Part shown: in pieces, positions 45,903 through 54,667 of the stretch
Layout: each line of letters opens with the position of its first letter
How positions within the stretch are numbered: position 1 is the first letter of the stretch
Origin: JAJVID01 sp035275345
GTDB taxonomy: Bacteria; Acidobacteriota; Blastocatellia; RBC074
Direction: 5' to 3'
Assembly: GCA_035275345.1 (NCBI GenBank)
Contig: DATEMY010000594.1
Location: 1 to 64,000 of the forward strand
DNA length: 64,000 nucleotides
Notes under the pieces: generated by a model
Databases searched by the model: none
The model's input: the letters and a program-made list of their open reading frames with translations, nothing else
What the model was told of the DNA's origin: nothing
Translations under genes and position numbers: made by a program

Positions 45903-48372
45903 TCCTCGTCACTGCAACCGACGCAATCAGTCCAAGCCCCACGCCGGCCAACGCCAGCTTCATTCCCTGTCCAATCACCAATCTGAGCACATTGCCAGGC
46001 GAGGCGCCGAGCGCCATCCGAACGCCGATTTCGCGCGTGCGCTGAGCGACCGCGTATGACATCAATCCGTAAATCCCGATACTGGCGAGCGCAAGCGCTA
46101 CGACGGCGAAGACGGTCAGCAAAAGCATGGAAAAACGCCGGGCAGCGACTGATTGCGCTAAGATCTGTTCCATCGTGCGCACATTGAAGACGGCCTGATC
46201 TTTATTCAAGGCCGCAATCTGGGCGCGCACCGCCGAGGCCAGGCTCGACGGTTCGGTATCGGTGCGCGTCAGCAGATTGATGCGCCGGACGCTATTGGGC
46301 AGCGTCTGCAACGGAGTCTGATTGAAATTGGTGTAAAACTGGGCGACTGGCGATTGTCCCTCCAGGCTGTAAGGTTCGACGTGCCGGACGACGCCCACGA
46401 TCTCTAAACTCGGCGAGTCGGTAGACTGCTTCAATCGCTTTCCGATCGGGTCTTCCTTGGGAAAGTGTCGCCGGGCGAGCGCTTCGTCAATGACGATCAC
46501 CCTCCGGCTGTCTCGACTGTCCTCGGCGGTGAAGAGCCGGCCTTTTATCAACTCAATGCCCATCGCCCGGAAATAATCGGGACTCACGGTATAGCGAATG
46601 CCAAAGCCCTTATTGTCGGGCTCCGTCCGTCCCTCAATTATGAAACCCGGGTGGTTCGCCCCCCCAAATGGAAGCCCGTTCGACACAGCGACTGATTTAA
46701 CGCCGGGCAGGTTGCGGACTTTCTGCTGCAACTGTTCGAAGAAGTTCGCCACCTGCTGACCATCAGGGTTATTGACGGTGACTTGCATCGTGAGCAGGTT
46801 CTGCGCTTTGAAGCCCGGATCAACCTGTAGCACGCGCCGAAAGCTCTGAATGAGCAAACCCGCGCTGACCAACAGCGTCAGCGTCAGGGCGACTTCACCG
46901 GCCACCAGCGCGCTGCGAAGCCGCTGGCGGGGCCCGGATGAACCCCGTTCTCCTTCCTTTAACCCTTCAATCAGATTCGGGCGTGAGGCTTGCAATGCCG
47001 GAGCCAGGCCGAATAGCAAACCGGTCAGGAGCGAGACGACGATCGTGAAGACCAACACCGGAGCGTCACCCCGGGCTTCATGCAGGCGCGGGATGCCCTC
47101 AGGCAAATGCCCGGCGATAAAACTCGTCCCCCAGAGCGAGAGTAGTATCCCCAGAGCGGCGCCCAACGTGGCCAACAGAGCGCTCTCGGTTAGCAGTTGA
47201 CGTACTATCGTGGCGCGGCTGGCGCCGAGCGCCACACGCAACGCCATCTCCGAGGCGCGCCCGGACGCGCGCACGAGCAAGAGATTGGCGACGTTGGCGC
47301 AGGCGATCAATAAAACCAGGCCGACCGAGCCCTGCAAAATCAACAGCGGCTGTCGCACGTCGCCGACAAAGCTTTCGTGCAGCGGCGTCAGGCGCGCGCG
47401 CCGTCCTTTGTTGCTCTGCGGATACTGTTGTTCCAGACGCGCGGCTATCATATTCAACTCCGTCTCCGCCTGCCGCTCCGACACGTTCGGTTTCAAACGC
47501 GCCAGGACGTCGGTCCCCGGATCTGCGCCGCGCTGCTTGAAGCGTTCCGCCGAGAGACCGATGGGCACGGATACATCGGCTTCCGCCCCGAACCGGAAAT
47601 CCGCCGGAGTAATCCCGATTACGGTGAAGCTTTGATTGTTAAGCGTGAGCTGTCGCCCAATGACGCCTGGATCCTCGCCGAACCTGCGACGCCAGACTCC
47701 GTAACTCAGGATCACCGCCGGAGTGGCGTCCGGACGGTCTTCTTCAGCGCGAAAGTCGCGCCCAACGAGCGGCTTGATTCCCAGTGTGGAGAAGAACTCC
47801 GCCGAAACCAGCCGCCCCTCCAAGCGTTCCGGTTCGCCGCCGCCGGTGAAGTTGAAACTCTCGTTCTCGCGCACCGCCACCATTGAATCGAAGAGCGTGT
47901 TCTGCGCGCGCCAATCGGCGAAGTTGGGATATGAGGGAGAGAAGCCCCCGGCGCCGTAATGCTCTTGCAAGATCACCAGGCGCTCGGGCTCTTTATATGG
48001 AAACGGGCGTAGGAGAACCGCATTGACAATGCTGAAGATCGCGGTGTTCGCGCCGATCCCCAGCGCCAACGTCAAGACAGCGATCAAGGTGAAGCCGGGT
48101 CGTGTCCGCAGCGTTCGCGCGCCGTAGCGCAGGTCTCGCCACAACTCTTCGATCCATCGTACCCCGCGAGCGTCGCGGCTCCGCTCTTTCGCTTGTTCCA
48201 TCCCGCCGAAACGCTTGAAGGCCTCGCGGCTGGCCTCCTCCGGACTCATCCCCAGGCGGATGTTCTGCTCGGTCTGTCGCTCGATGTGGTAGCGCATCTC
48301 CTCGTCGAGTTCACGTTCGGCTTGCGGTCTGCGCAGCAACGCTCGCAGCGCAGTCTTCAATCTGCTCAGCAT
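45748..48372 (-). CDS. ADOP-family MacB/FtsX-like ABC transporter permease
   Basis: An 874-residue inner-membrane protein. The first 75 residues (ELDEEMRYHIERQTEQNIRL) are the N-terminal extension specific to acidobacterial duplicated orphan permeases. A first helix (FTLIAVLTLALGIGANTAIF, near 95) leads into a MacB periplasmic domain; an FtsX domain lies at about 360-480, a second MacB-like domain follows, and a last FtsX domain with PARRATKVDPMAALR closes the protein. No ATPase gene is adjacent, which is normal for this group. The ATG has GAGAGGTGATC before it. Its stop lies inside the antisense tail of the previous gene. The transported substrate is unknown. Confidence 0.93.
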   Translation of the reverse strand: MLSRLKTALRALLRRPQAERELDEEMRYHIERQTEQNIRLGMSPEEASREAFKRFGGMEQAKERSRDARGVRWIEELWRDLRYGARTLRTRPGFTLIAVLTLALGIGANTAIFSIVNAVLLRPFPYKEPERLVILQEHYGAGGFSPSYPNFADWRAQNTLFDSMVAVRENESFNFTGGGEPERLEGRLVSAEFFSTLGIKPLVGRDFRAEEDRPDATPAVILSYGVWRRRFGEDPGVIGRQLTLNNQSFTVIGITPADFRFGAEADVSVPIGLSAERFKQRGADPGTDVLARLKPNVSERQAETELNMIAARLEQQYPQSNKGRRARLTPLHESFVGDVRQPLLILQGSVGLVLLIACANVANLLLVRASGRASEMALRVALGASRATIVRQLLTESALLATLGAALGILLSLWGTSFIAGHLPEGIPRLHEARGDAPVLVFTIVVSLLTGLLFGLAPALQASRPNLIEGLKEGERGSSGPRQRLRSALVAGEVALTLTLLVSAGLLIQSFRRVLQVDPGFKAQNLLTMQVTVNNPDGQQVANFFEQLQQKVRNLPGVKSVAVSNGLPFGGANHPGFIIEGRTEPDNKGFGIRYTVSPDYFRAMGIELIKGRLFTAEDSRDSRRVIVIDEALARRHFPKEDPIGKRLKQSTDSPSLEIVGVVRHVEPYSLEGQSPVAQFYTNFNQTPLQTLPNSVRRINLLTRTDTEPSSLASAVRAQIAALNKDQAVFNVRTMEQILAQSVAARRFSMLLLTVFAVVALALASIGIYGLMSYAVAQRTREIGVRMALGASPGNVLRLVIGQGMKLALAGVGLGLIASVAVTRTMKNLLFGVSATDPATFGVIALLLALVALLACFVPARRATKVDPMAALRRQ

Positions 48373-48511
48373 TATGGATCACCTCTCGTTTTTCGATAGG
48401 GCAGAGGGTAAGGGCTGTCCAATCGGATGTCAATAGGAAGAGGTTGGTTATGTCTCGGCCTCAGAAGACAGGTCTGCGGTTGACGGGAAGCCGATTTGCG
48501 ACAAACAGGAA

Positions 48512-48620
48512 AATGGCGGACAGGGAAATGGCAGACAGGAAAATACGGGAAAAGAAAACAAACAATGACATTCCATGTCTGTCTGCCATTTTCCTGTCTG
48601 TCAGTTTTCTGTCCGCCATT
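48512..48620. repeat. 33-bp imperfect long inverted repeat
   Basis: 48512-48544 pairs with 48588-48620 at 29 of 33 positions, with a 43-nt loop. The arms are built from a recurring word (GGCGGACAG, GGCAGACAG). It lies between the permease start (48372) and the 3' end of the broken methyltransferase. The 286-nt gap 48373-48658 contains no gene. Confidence 0.75.
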
Positions 48621-48658
48621 AGCCGGAGGGCGGCTCCGCTCGAAGCAGACTGATTCTT

Positions 48659-49447
48659 TTACTTTGGTTTCCGCGCGCGGATATGGAGGAAGTAGGCCAC
48701 GACCTGCGCGTCTTGCATGTCTGGGCAGACTCGGACGGTTTCGTCGTTCGGTCGCGGCTCTTCGATGCGCTCAAGGCGAAAGCCAGTTTCGATCAGCAGA
48801 TTCAGCCACTGGCTCACGGTTCGTGTGAAGCGGGGTGTCTTGAACTTCGGCAATCCCTGCTTCGCCTCCGGCGGCGCAGCTCCGAAGAGCTACTCTGAGA
48901 TCTCTCCGCTGAGATTTCGGAAGTAGTCGCCGACCTCAATCGCATATGTCATGCGGTTTTCGTCGCGCAGATTTCTGCGATGGGGCGTATCGAAGCAGGG
49001 ATGGGTGATGGAGAACTGCAGAAACCCACGGGGCTTCAGGACGCGATAAGCGTCGGCGAGCGCGCGGTCTGTTTCGGGAATGTCCATCAAGCTCATGAAG
49101 GCCGTGGCGAAGTCGAACGCCGCGTCGGCAAACGGCAGTTCCACGGCGCTGGCGACCCGATAGTCGATGCCCAATGGGTCTTGTTCCTCCAATTGTTTGG
49201 CATGCGCTATAAAATTCTCCGAAATGTCGATGGCTGTTACCAGGGCTCGACGTTGGGCCAGCAACCTTGTGTTGTGACCTTCTCCACAACCAATATCCAG
49301 ACCTGAAAGTCCTGTCACGTCCGGCAGCATTGCGAAGAAGGCTGGTGTGTTGAGGTAGTCCCGATAGACGTCAAAACCGGCTCGCGACAGTTTCGTCCAG
49401 GCCTCAGCGTTGGCGTTCCAAAAACGCCCTACTTCTTCGTGATCCAT
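48659..49447 (-). pseudogene. SAM-dependent methyltransferase interrupted by an in-frame TAG
   Basis: One reading frame runs from ATG at 49447 to a stop at 48659, broken only by TAG at 48892-48890. The first part (185 residues) has LSGLDIGCGEGHNTRLLA (motif I), ALVTAIDISENFI and a VLKPRGFLQFSITHPCFD strand. After the TAG come LFGAAPPEAKQG and PRFTRTVSQWLNLLIETGF with the usual C-terminal strand pair of this family. The codon at the break follows ...GEISE and precedes LFGAAP, where homologues known to me tend to have Trp, so TGG to TAG is likely. Without read-through the product lacks its last third. A sequencing error is the alternative. Substrate unknown. Confidence 0.8.
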
Positions 49448-49638
49448 TTCAGTTCACCCTCTTCCTTCCAGATAGATTCTGTATATAGACATTGGAACTT
49501 AGGAAAGAGTCAAGCGCCAATTTTTCTTGCAAGCCTTTGCGGTCATGCCCGTTCATGCAGCGCCACGATTAATATTCTGAATCCAAATACTGATCAACCG
49601 CTCGCTTTGCCGGGAAATTTATTATCGCGGAGGTTCCC

Positions 49639-51804
49639 ATGCCAGCCAGACCCGGCGCCCCATTGTTGTTGTTGGGATTTTTTCTTGCCGCGCTTTGCGC
49701 CGCGGCCACATTCCTCGACCGGCCAGCCGCTTCTGCGCAAGTCATTGCTGCGAAAGATAAAATTACGCAGGGGCAATTGCGGATACTTGGCGCGCAAGGC
49801 AGGCCAGGCGGCCTATGCCCGCTAAAACATACCGACGTGAAGGCTGAAATCAGCGGCTTTCTTGCGCGCGTCACTCTCACGCAGGAGTTTTATAATCCGA
49901 AGGAGCAGGAGATCGAGGCGGTCTATCTTTTCCCCTTGCCGACGCGTTCCGCAGTGGATCAGTTGACGATGGATGTCGGCGGGCGGGTGATCCGCGGCGA
50001 GATCAAGCGTCGCGAGGAAGCGCAGTGGCTCTTTGCGCAAGCGCGCAAGGAAGGCCGCGTCGCCGCGCTCCTGGATCAGGAGCGACCGAATCTCTTCACC
50101 CAGTCGGTCACTAACATCCCGCCGGAGGCCGCCGTCAAAGTGACGATCAGTTATGTCGAGACGCTTACTTATGAAGACGGCGTCTATGAGTTCACGTTTC
50201 CAATGGTCGCGGGCTCACGCTACATCCCCGGCGATAAGAAGCCAGGCGCCGAGCCGGACAAGGGGAAACAGGCCACAGTGGGAACCGATCAGGTCCCAGT
50301 CGCCGCGCGCATCACTCTGCAGCGCCTGCCCAAGGGGATGCGGCCAGGCCACGAAATCTCGCTCGAAGTCGTAATCGACAGCGGCGTCCCGTTGGAGCAG
50401 GTCAGGTCGGAATTGCACGAGATCGAAGTCGACCGCGACAGCCATCATCAAGCCGTCGTCAGGCTCAAAGAGAAGGCCGTGATTCTCGACCGTGACTTTA
50501 CTCTGCGGTTCGGAGTAGGCGGTTTGCAGATCGCCGACGCTGTGCTGGCTCATCGAGACGAAAGAGGCGGCTATTTCACGTTGATGCTGCAACCGCCAAC
50601 TCGCGTCGCGGCGGATGACGTCACTCCGAAGGAACTAGTTTTCGTCCTGGACACATCCGGATCAATGGAGGGATTGCCGATCGAGACGGCGAAGCGCGTG
50701 ATTCGCCTCGCGCTCGATGGGTTATATGAACACGACACTTTCAACCTCATCACGTTCGCCGGAGATACTCACGTTCTGTTCGATAAACCCGTCCTGGCGA
50801 CCAGAGAGAATCTGCTGAAAGCGAAGGGGTTATTGGACGGGAAGCAGGGAAGCGGCGGAACCGAGATGATGAAAGCGATTCGCGCGGCGCTGGCCGATAC
50901 CGACGCGCAAGATCACATCCGCATAGTCTGCTTCCTGACAGACGGAGATGTCGGCAATGACATGGAGATCATCAGCGAGGCGCAACGGCATCCGAAGGCC
51001 CGCGTCTTCTCGTTCGGGATCGGCAATTCGGTCAACCGTTTCCTGCTCGACAAATTGGCCGAACTGGGGCGCGGCGAAGCCGAATATGTCTTTCTGAATC
51101 GCGGCGACCGGAAAGACGCGGAGGAGGCGGCCGCCGCCGCCAAACGGTTTTACGAACGAGTGCGCGCGCCGCTGTTGACCGACATCAGCGTGGATTGGAA
51201 TGGGTTGCCGGTGGAGGACGTCTATCCCAAGCGGCTGCCCGATCTGTTCAGCGCCAAACCGCTCTTCATCACGGGTCGCTATACGGGCGGCGCGAGCGGC
51301 GTCATACGGTTGCGCGGCCGAGCCGCCGGCGCCGATTCTTTACGCGAGATCAATGTCGACTTGCCGGAATCGGAAGAGCGCCATGGCGCGCTGGCGTCGC
51401 TCTGGGCGCGCACTCGGATTGACAGTTTGATGGCGCAGGATTACAGGGGATTGCAAACCGGCAATGTGCGAAAGGATATTGAAGAGGAGATCACGCTACT
51501 CGGACTCGACTACCGTCTGATGACACAGTTCACTTCATTCATTGCCGTCGGTGAACCCGCAACCTCCACGAGTGGAGCGCCAGAACGAGTCGCCGTTCCC
51601 GTGGCCGCGCCGAATGGAACGGCAATGAATAGACCCCCTGGCATATATTCGACCGTGACCGTCACGGCCAGTTCTCCCACGCTCGATACCAGCAGCGTGG
51701 AGATCGCCGCAACGATTGAGGAACGGCGCCTGGACCAGTTGCCGCTGAATATGGGGCAGCCGACCGAATTGGCGAAGCTGACTCCGGGCGCGGCGCCTGC
51801 CTGA
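49639..51804 (+). CDS. VIT- and VWA-domain protein ending in the first part of a TonB plug
   Basis: A 721-residue secreted protein. The signal peptide (APLLLLGFFLAALCAAATF) is followed by a VIT domain (about 45-175: VTLTQEFYNPKEQEIEAVYL; LFTQSVTNIPPEAAVKVTIS). The VWA domain at about 328-500 has the MIDAS motif LVFVLDTSGSMEGLP. GLDYRLMTQFTSFIAVGEP marks the end of the usual VIT-VWA protein. From about residue 670 it continues TVTVTASSPTLDTSSVEIAA and QLPLNMGQPTELAKLTPGAA, which is the start of an Oar-type TonB plug. The TGA at 51802-51804 ends the ORF in mid-plug; the same frame then continues as the remaining plug and barrel. GGAGG precedes the ATG. Confidence 0.88.
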   Translation: MPARPGAPLLLLGFFLAALCAAATFLDRPAASAQVIAAKDKITQGQLRILGAQGRPGGLCPLKHTDVKAEISGFLARVTLTQEFYNPKEQEIEAVYLFPLPTRSAVDQLTMDVGGRVIRGEIKRREEAQWLFAQARKEGRVAALLDQERPNLFTQSVTNIPPEAAVKVTISYVETLTYEDGVYEFTFPMVAGSRYIPGDKKPGAEPDKGKQATVGTDQVPVAARITLQRLPKGMRPGHEISLEVVIDSGVPLEQVRSELHEIEVDRDSHHQAVVRLKEKAVILDRDFTLRFGVGGLQIADAVLAHRDERGGYFTLMLQPPTRVAADDVTPKELVFVLDTSGSMEGLPIETAKRVIRLALDGLYEHDTFNLITFAGDTHVLFDKPVLATRENLLKAKGLLDGKQGSGGTEMMKAIRAALADTDAQDHIRIVCFLTDGDVGNDMEIISEAQRHPKARVFSFGIGNSVNRFLLDKLAELGRGEAEYVFLNRGDRKDAEEAAAAAKRFYERVRAPLLTDISVDWNGLPVEDVYPKRLPDLFSAKPLFITGRYTGGASGVIRLRGRAAGADSLREINVDLPESEERHGALASLWARTRIDSLMAQDYRGLQTGNVRKDIEEEITLLGLDYRLMTQFTSFIAVGEPATSTSGAPERVAVPVAAPNGTAMNRPPGIYSTVTVTASSPTLDTSSVEIAATIEERRLDQLPLNMGQPTELAKLTPGAAPA

Positions 51805-54165
51805 GCGGTCACGTCTGTGGGTCTTCGTGCAAGACCCGAACCTCTCATTAACCAGGGCGACGCCAGCGTTAGTCTCGATGGCGTCGATTTGACCAACGAC
51901 GTGACAGGCGGAGCGCTTGCGGCCGCGCCGCTCGGCGCGCTTAAGGAGATGAGCGTCACCAGCTTCGGCGTCCAGGCGGACCAGGGACGCGTCTCCACTG
52001 CCACCATCCAACTTGCGACCAAAGCCGGAACACACGGGTGGCATGGAACGGCGTCGTTTTTCCGTCGCGGCGATCAATGGAGCGCGTTGCCCGCGACCTT
52101 TGAACGCAATGGGACTGTCCCTTCATTTGGCCGTTCGCAATCCGCAGGCGCGCTGGGCGGCCCAATATTCAAAGACCGCGCCTTCTGGTTCGGATCGTTT
52201 GAAAGTTTGCGACAGCATTCGCTGTTGCAGGCCGGAGAGCGCGACCTCGAAGCGCAAAGGATCCGAAACGGACTGAGCGCGACTCCGTTGACGTCCACAC
52301 TCGGACTGTTGCGAGCGGACATGGTTATTTCCGACCGTGACCGGCTGGAGATGCTCTACGCCGCCGAACGAAGCGATGGCGCCGATCTGCCGGCAATGCA
52401 GCGATCACTCGCATCCGCGTCGCAACGACAGCGCTTCGACGAGGAATTCAATCTAGGGGCGCTGGTTTACACGCGAACCATTTCGCCGACGCTCGTGGCG
52501 GATGCGCGCCTTGGCTTCAGCGGGTTGCGGGCCGCGAGCGCTGCGGCGACGAACGGACTGCAACTCAACTTTCCCGACTTACAGGCGGGCGCGCCTTTCC
52601 GAGCTCCGGCGCTGCCGCGCCACAATCGTACGCAACTGTCGGGCAATCTCATCAAGATCGCGGGAAGACACACGCTCAAATTCGGAGGCGAGATGCATCG
52701 GATTAGCGCCGAACAGGCGCTCGGCTTCGGTTCCGGTTCGATCGAATTCGTAGAGAACTTCGCGAGCGCTGACCGCAACGGCGACGGGAGAGTCGACGAC
52801 GACGATTTGCTCATCAGCGTCACGCTGCGCAAAGTCTCGTCGCAGGGGCGCAACGCTTATTTGCGGAACACGCATCTCGCCGCCTTCGCGCAAGACGATT
52901 GGCGCGTCCGCCCGAATCTAAGGCTCAACCTGGGCGCGCGATGGCAATTCGACACGAACGAGAAGAACCTGAGTGGTTACGCCAACATCAATCCGCTCAT
53001 CCGCCATTTCCTGCGCGGCGAACGGACTCCTGACCGTAATAACTTCGCGCCGCACGCGGGCTTCGCGCGGTCTTTCGACAATGGACGGTTCGTCGCGCGC
53101 GGCGGTTATAACCTGCTTTTCGACCGCATCCCGCTGCAATACATCGCGCTCGAACAGACGCTCGACGGTCGCAATACGGTCATTGCGGCGACCGGCGGCA
53201 AGGTCTGGCCGAACGCGCCGGGAATCAACATCCTGGACAACTCCTTGCAGAATCCGATGACGCAACAGGCGTTGTTGGAGCTGCAGTGGCTCCCCACAAA
53301 CAACCTGATCGCGCGCGCGGGCTATCTGCACAGCTTCGGTTCCCACATCCTGTTGGGGCGCAGTCTCGGCGCGGTCTTCAATCCGCTGACCGGCGGACTC
53401 GACCGCGTGGTTAATCTCGAATCGAGTGGCAAATCGAAATACGACGCGTTGAACCTGAGCGTCGAGAAGCGGCTGTCGCAGCGATGGCAATTGCTCGCCA
53501 ACTACGCGTTCTCGAAGTCGTTCAATTACGCCAACGGCGACCAACTGCCGTTCTTTACCGGAATGGCCGACCCGAACAATCTGCGGCTCGAATACGGACC
53601 TTCGTCGTTCGACCGCAGGCATCGCTTCAGTATGAGCGGGCAGTACGAAATCCCGTTCGATATCCACGCCGCCGTCGTCTGGACGATGGCTACAGGGACG
53701 CCGATGGATATTTTGCTGCCCGACGCGAGCGCCCGCCCGCCTTTTCTGCAGCGCAACGCCGGCGGACGACTCTTCCGCACGGCGGACGAACTCAACCGAT
53801 TTATCACATCGCTCAACGATGCGGGCGGCGTGAATGGCGCGCCGCTACCTCTCGTCGGCGCCGGCGCGAAATTCAATGACAGTTTTCAGAGCTTCGATCT
53901 GCGGCTCACGAAAAGATTCCGGTTGCGTGGCGACGCCAGGTTTGAACTTGGCGGAGAGTTCTTCAATCTCTTCAACCAGACCAACATTCTAGGATGGTCG
54001 AACTATTCCGGTTTTTCCAACGCGCTGGCGCGTGACAGCGCAAATGCAGGCGATCCGGGATTTCTAAAATCAACAGGCTTCGGCCGTCCACTTACCACAG
54101 CAGGCAGGCTCTTTACGGCCGGAGGTCCGCGCAGTTTTCAGTTCGTGGCGAAGTTCTCTTTTTGA
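51805..54165 (+). pseudogene. Remainder of a TonB-receptor plug and barrel, in frame with the VIT-VWA gene
   Basis: About 787 codons follow the TGA at 51802 in the same frame. The first possible start is GTG at 51817, but it has no ribosome site and a product from it would have no signal peptide and only half a plug. NQGDASVSLDGVDLTND matches TYTLDGIDVTD of the receptor at 19647, and STATIQLATKAGTHGWHGTA is the usual plug end. The barrel then runs to a terminal Phe (FQFVAKFSF). Read through the TGA, the whole would be about 1507 residues: VIT, VWA, plug, barrel. Either this is a recently broken fusion gene or the TGA is a sequence error. Independent function of this part is unlikely. Confidence 0.78.
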
Positions 54166-54667
54166 ATCAGAGGCCGGATACGGCACGCCCTGCATACTCC
54201 AATCTGTGGAAACCTTCCGAGTTGGAGCATCGCGATCGCAAATCACTCCCCTTGAAGAAATCCTGTCCAGACTTTTTTTAGGTCGCTCCACCCTTAACCG
54301 TGGAGCCTAACTAATGAGGGAAAAGAGAGATTACGGAACAAACGGAAATAACGGAACAGACTGAAGATTTTCATTTTTTTCAGTCTGTTCCGTTATTTCC
54401 GTTTGTTCCGTAATCTCTCTTCGACCTGGTCTGACTCCCTCCACGGTTAAGCGTAGACTTACCCTTCCTTTGCTTGCGGACATTTTGTATAAATTCGAAG
54501 AAATCGGGATGGATCGGAAAGCTCCCTTGCTTACGCGCACGCGGGTTCTTTGTCTAATTGGATCAATTTTGCCTGCTTTGATGTAAATGGACAGAGGTTC
54601 ATTTGCGGGACTCGTGCGCCCGACAGTACAAGCGTCCGCGAAACAGACCAAAAAGGAGTGACTAGAC
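54166..54667. other. Noncoding stretch with a perfect 43-bp inverted repeat
   Basis: About 500 bases with no gene. They hold the hairpin described separately at 54323-54421 and a leader before the next gene that ends AAAAAGGAGTGACTAGAC, a strong ribosome site. No promoter could be named with confidence. Confidence 0.55.
54323..54421. repeat. Perfect 43-bp inverted repeat
   Basis: 54323-54365 and 54379-54421 are perfect reverse complements (43 of 43) with a 13-nt T-rich loop. Within each arm the word ACGGAA recurs (ACGGAACA, ACGGAAAT, ACGGAACAG). It lies about 160 nt after the receptor stop and may terminate transcription, but it is far longer than a usual terminator stem. Confidence 0.9.

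Noticed and set aside
48890..48892. TAG as a pyrrolysine or suppressed codon
   Set aside because: Nothing else in the window points to amber recoding; a nonsense change or an error is simpler.
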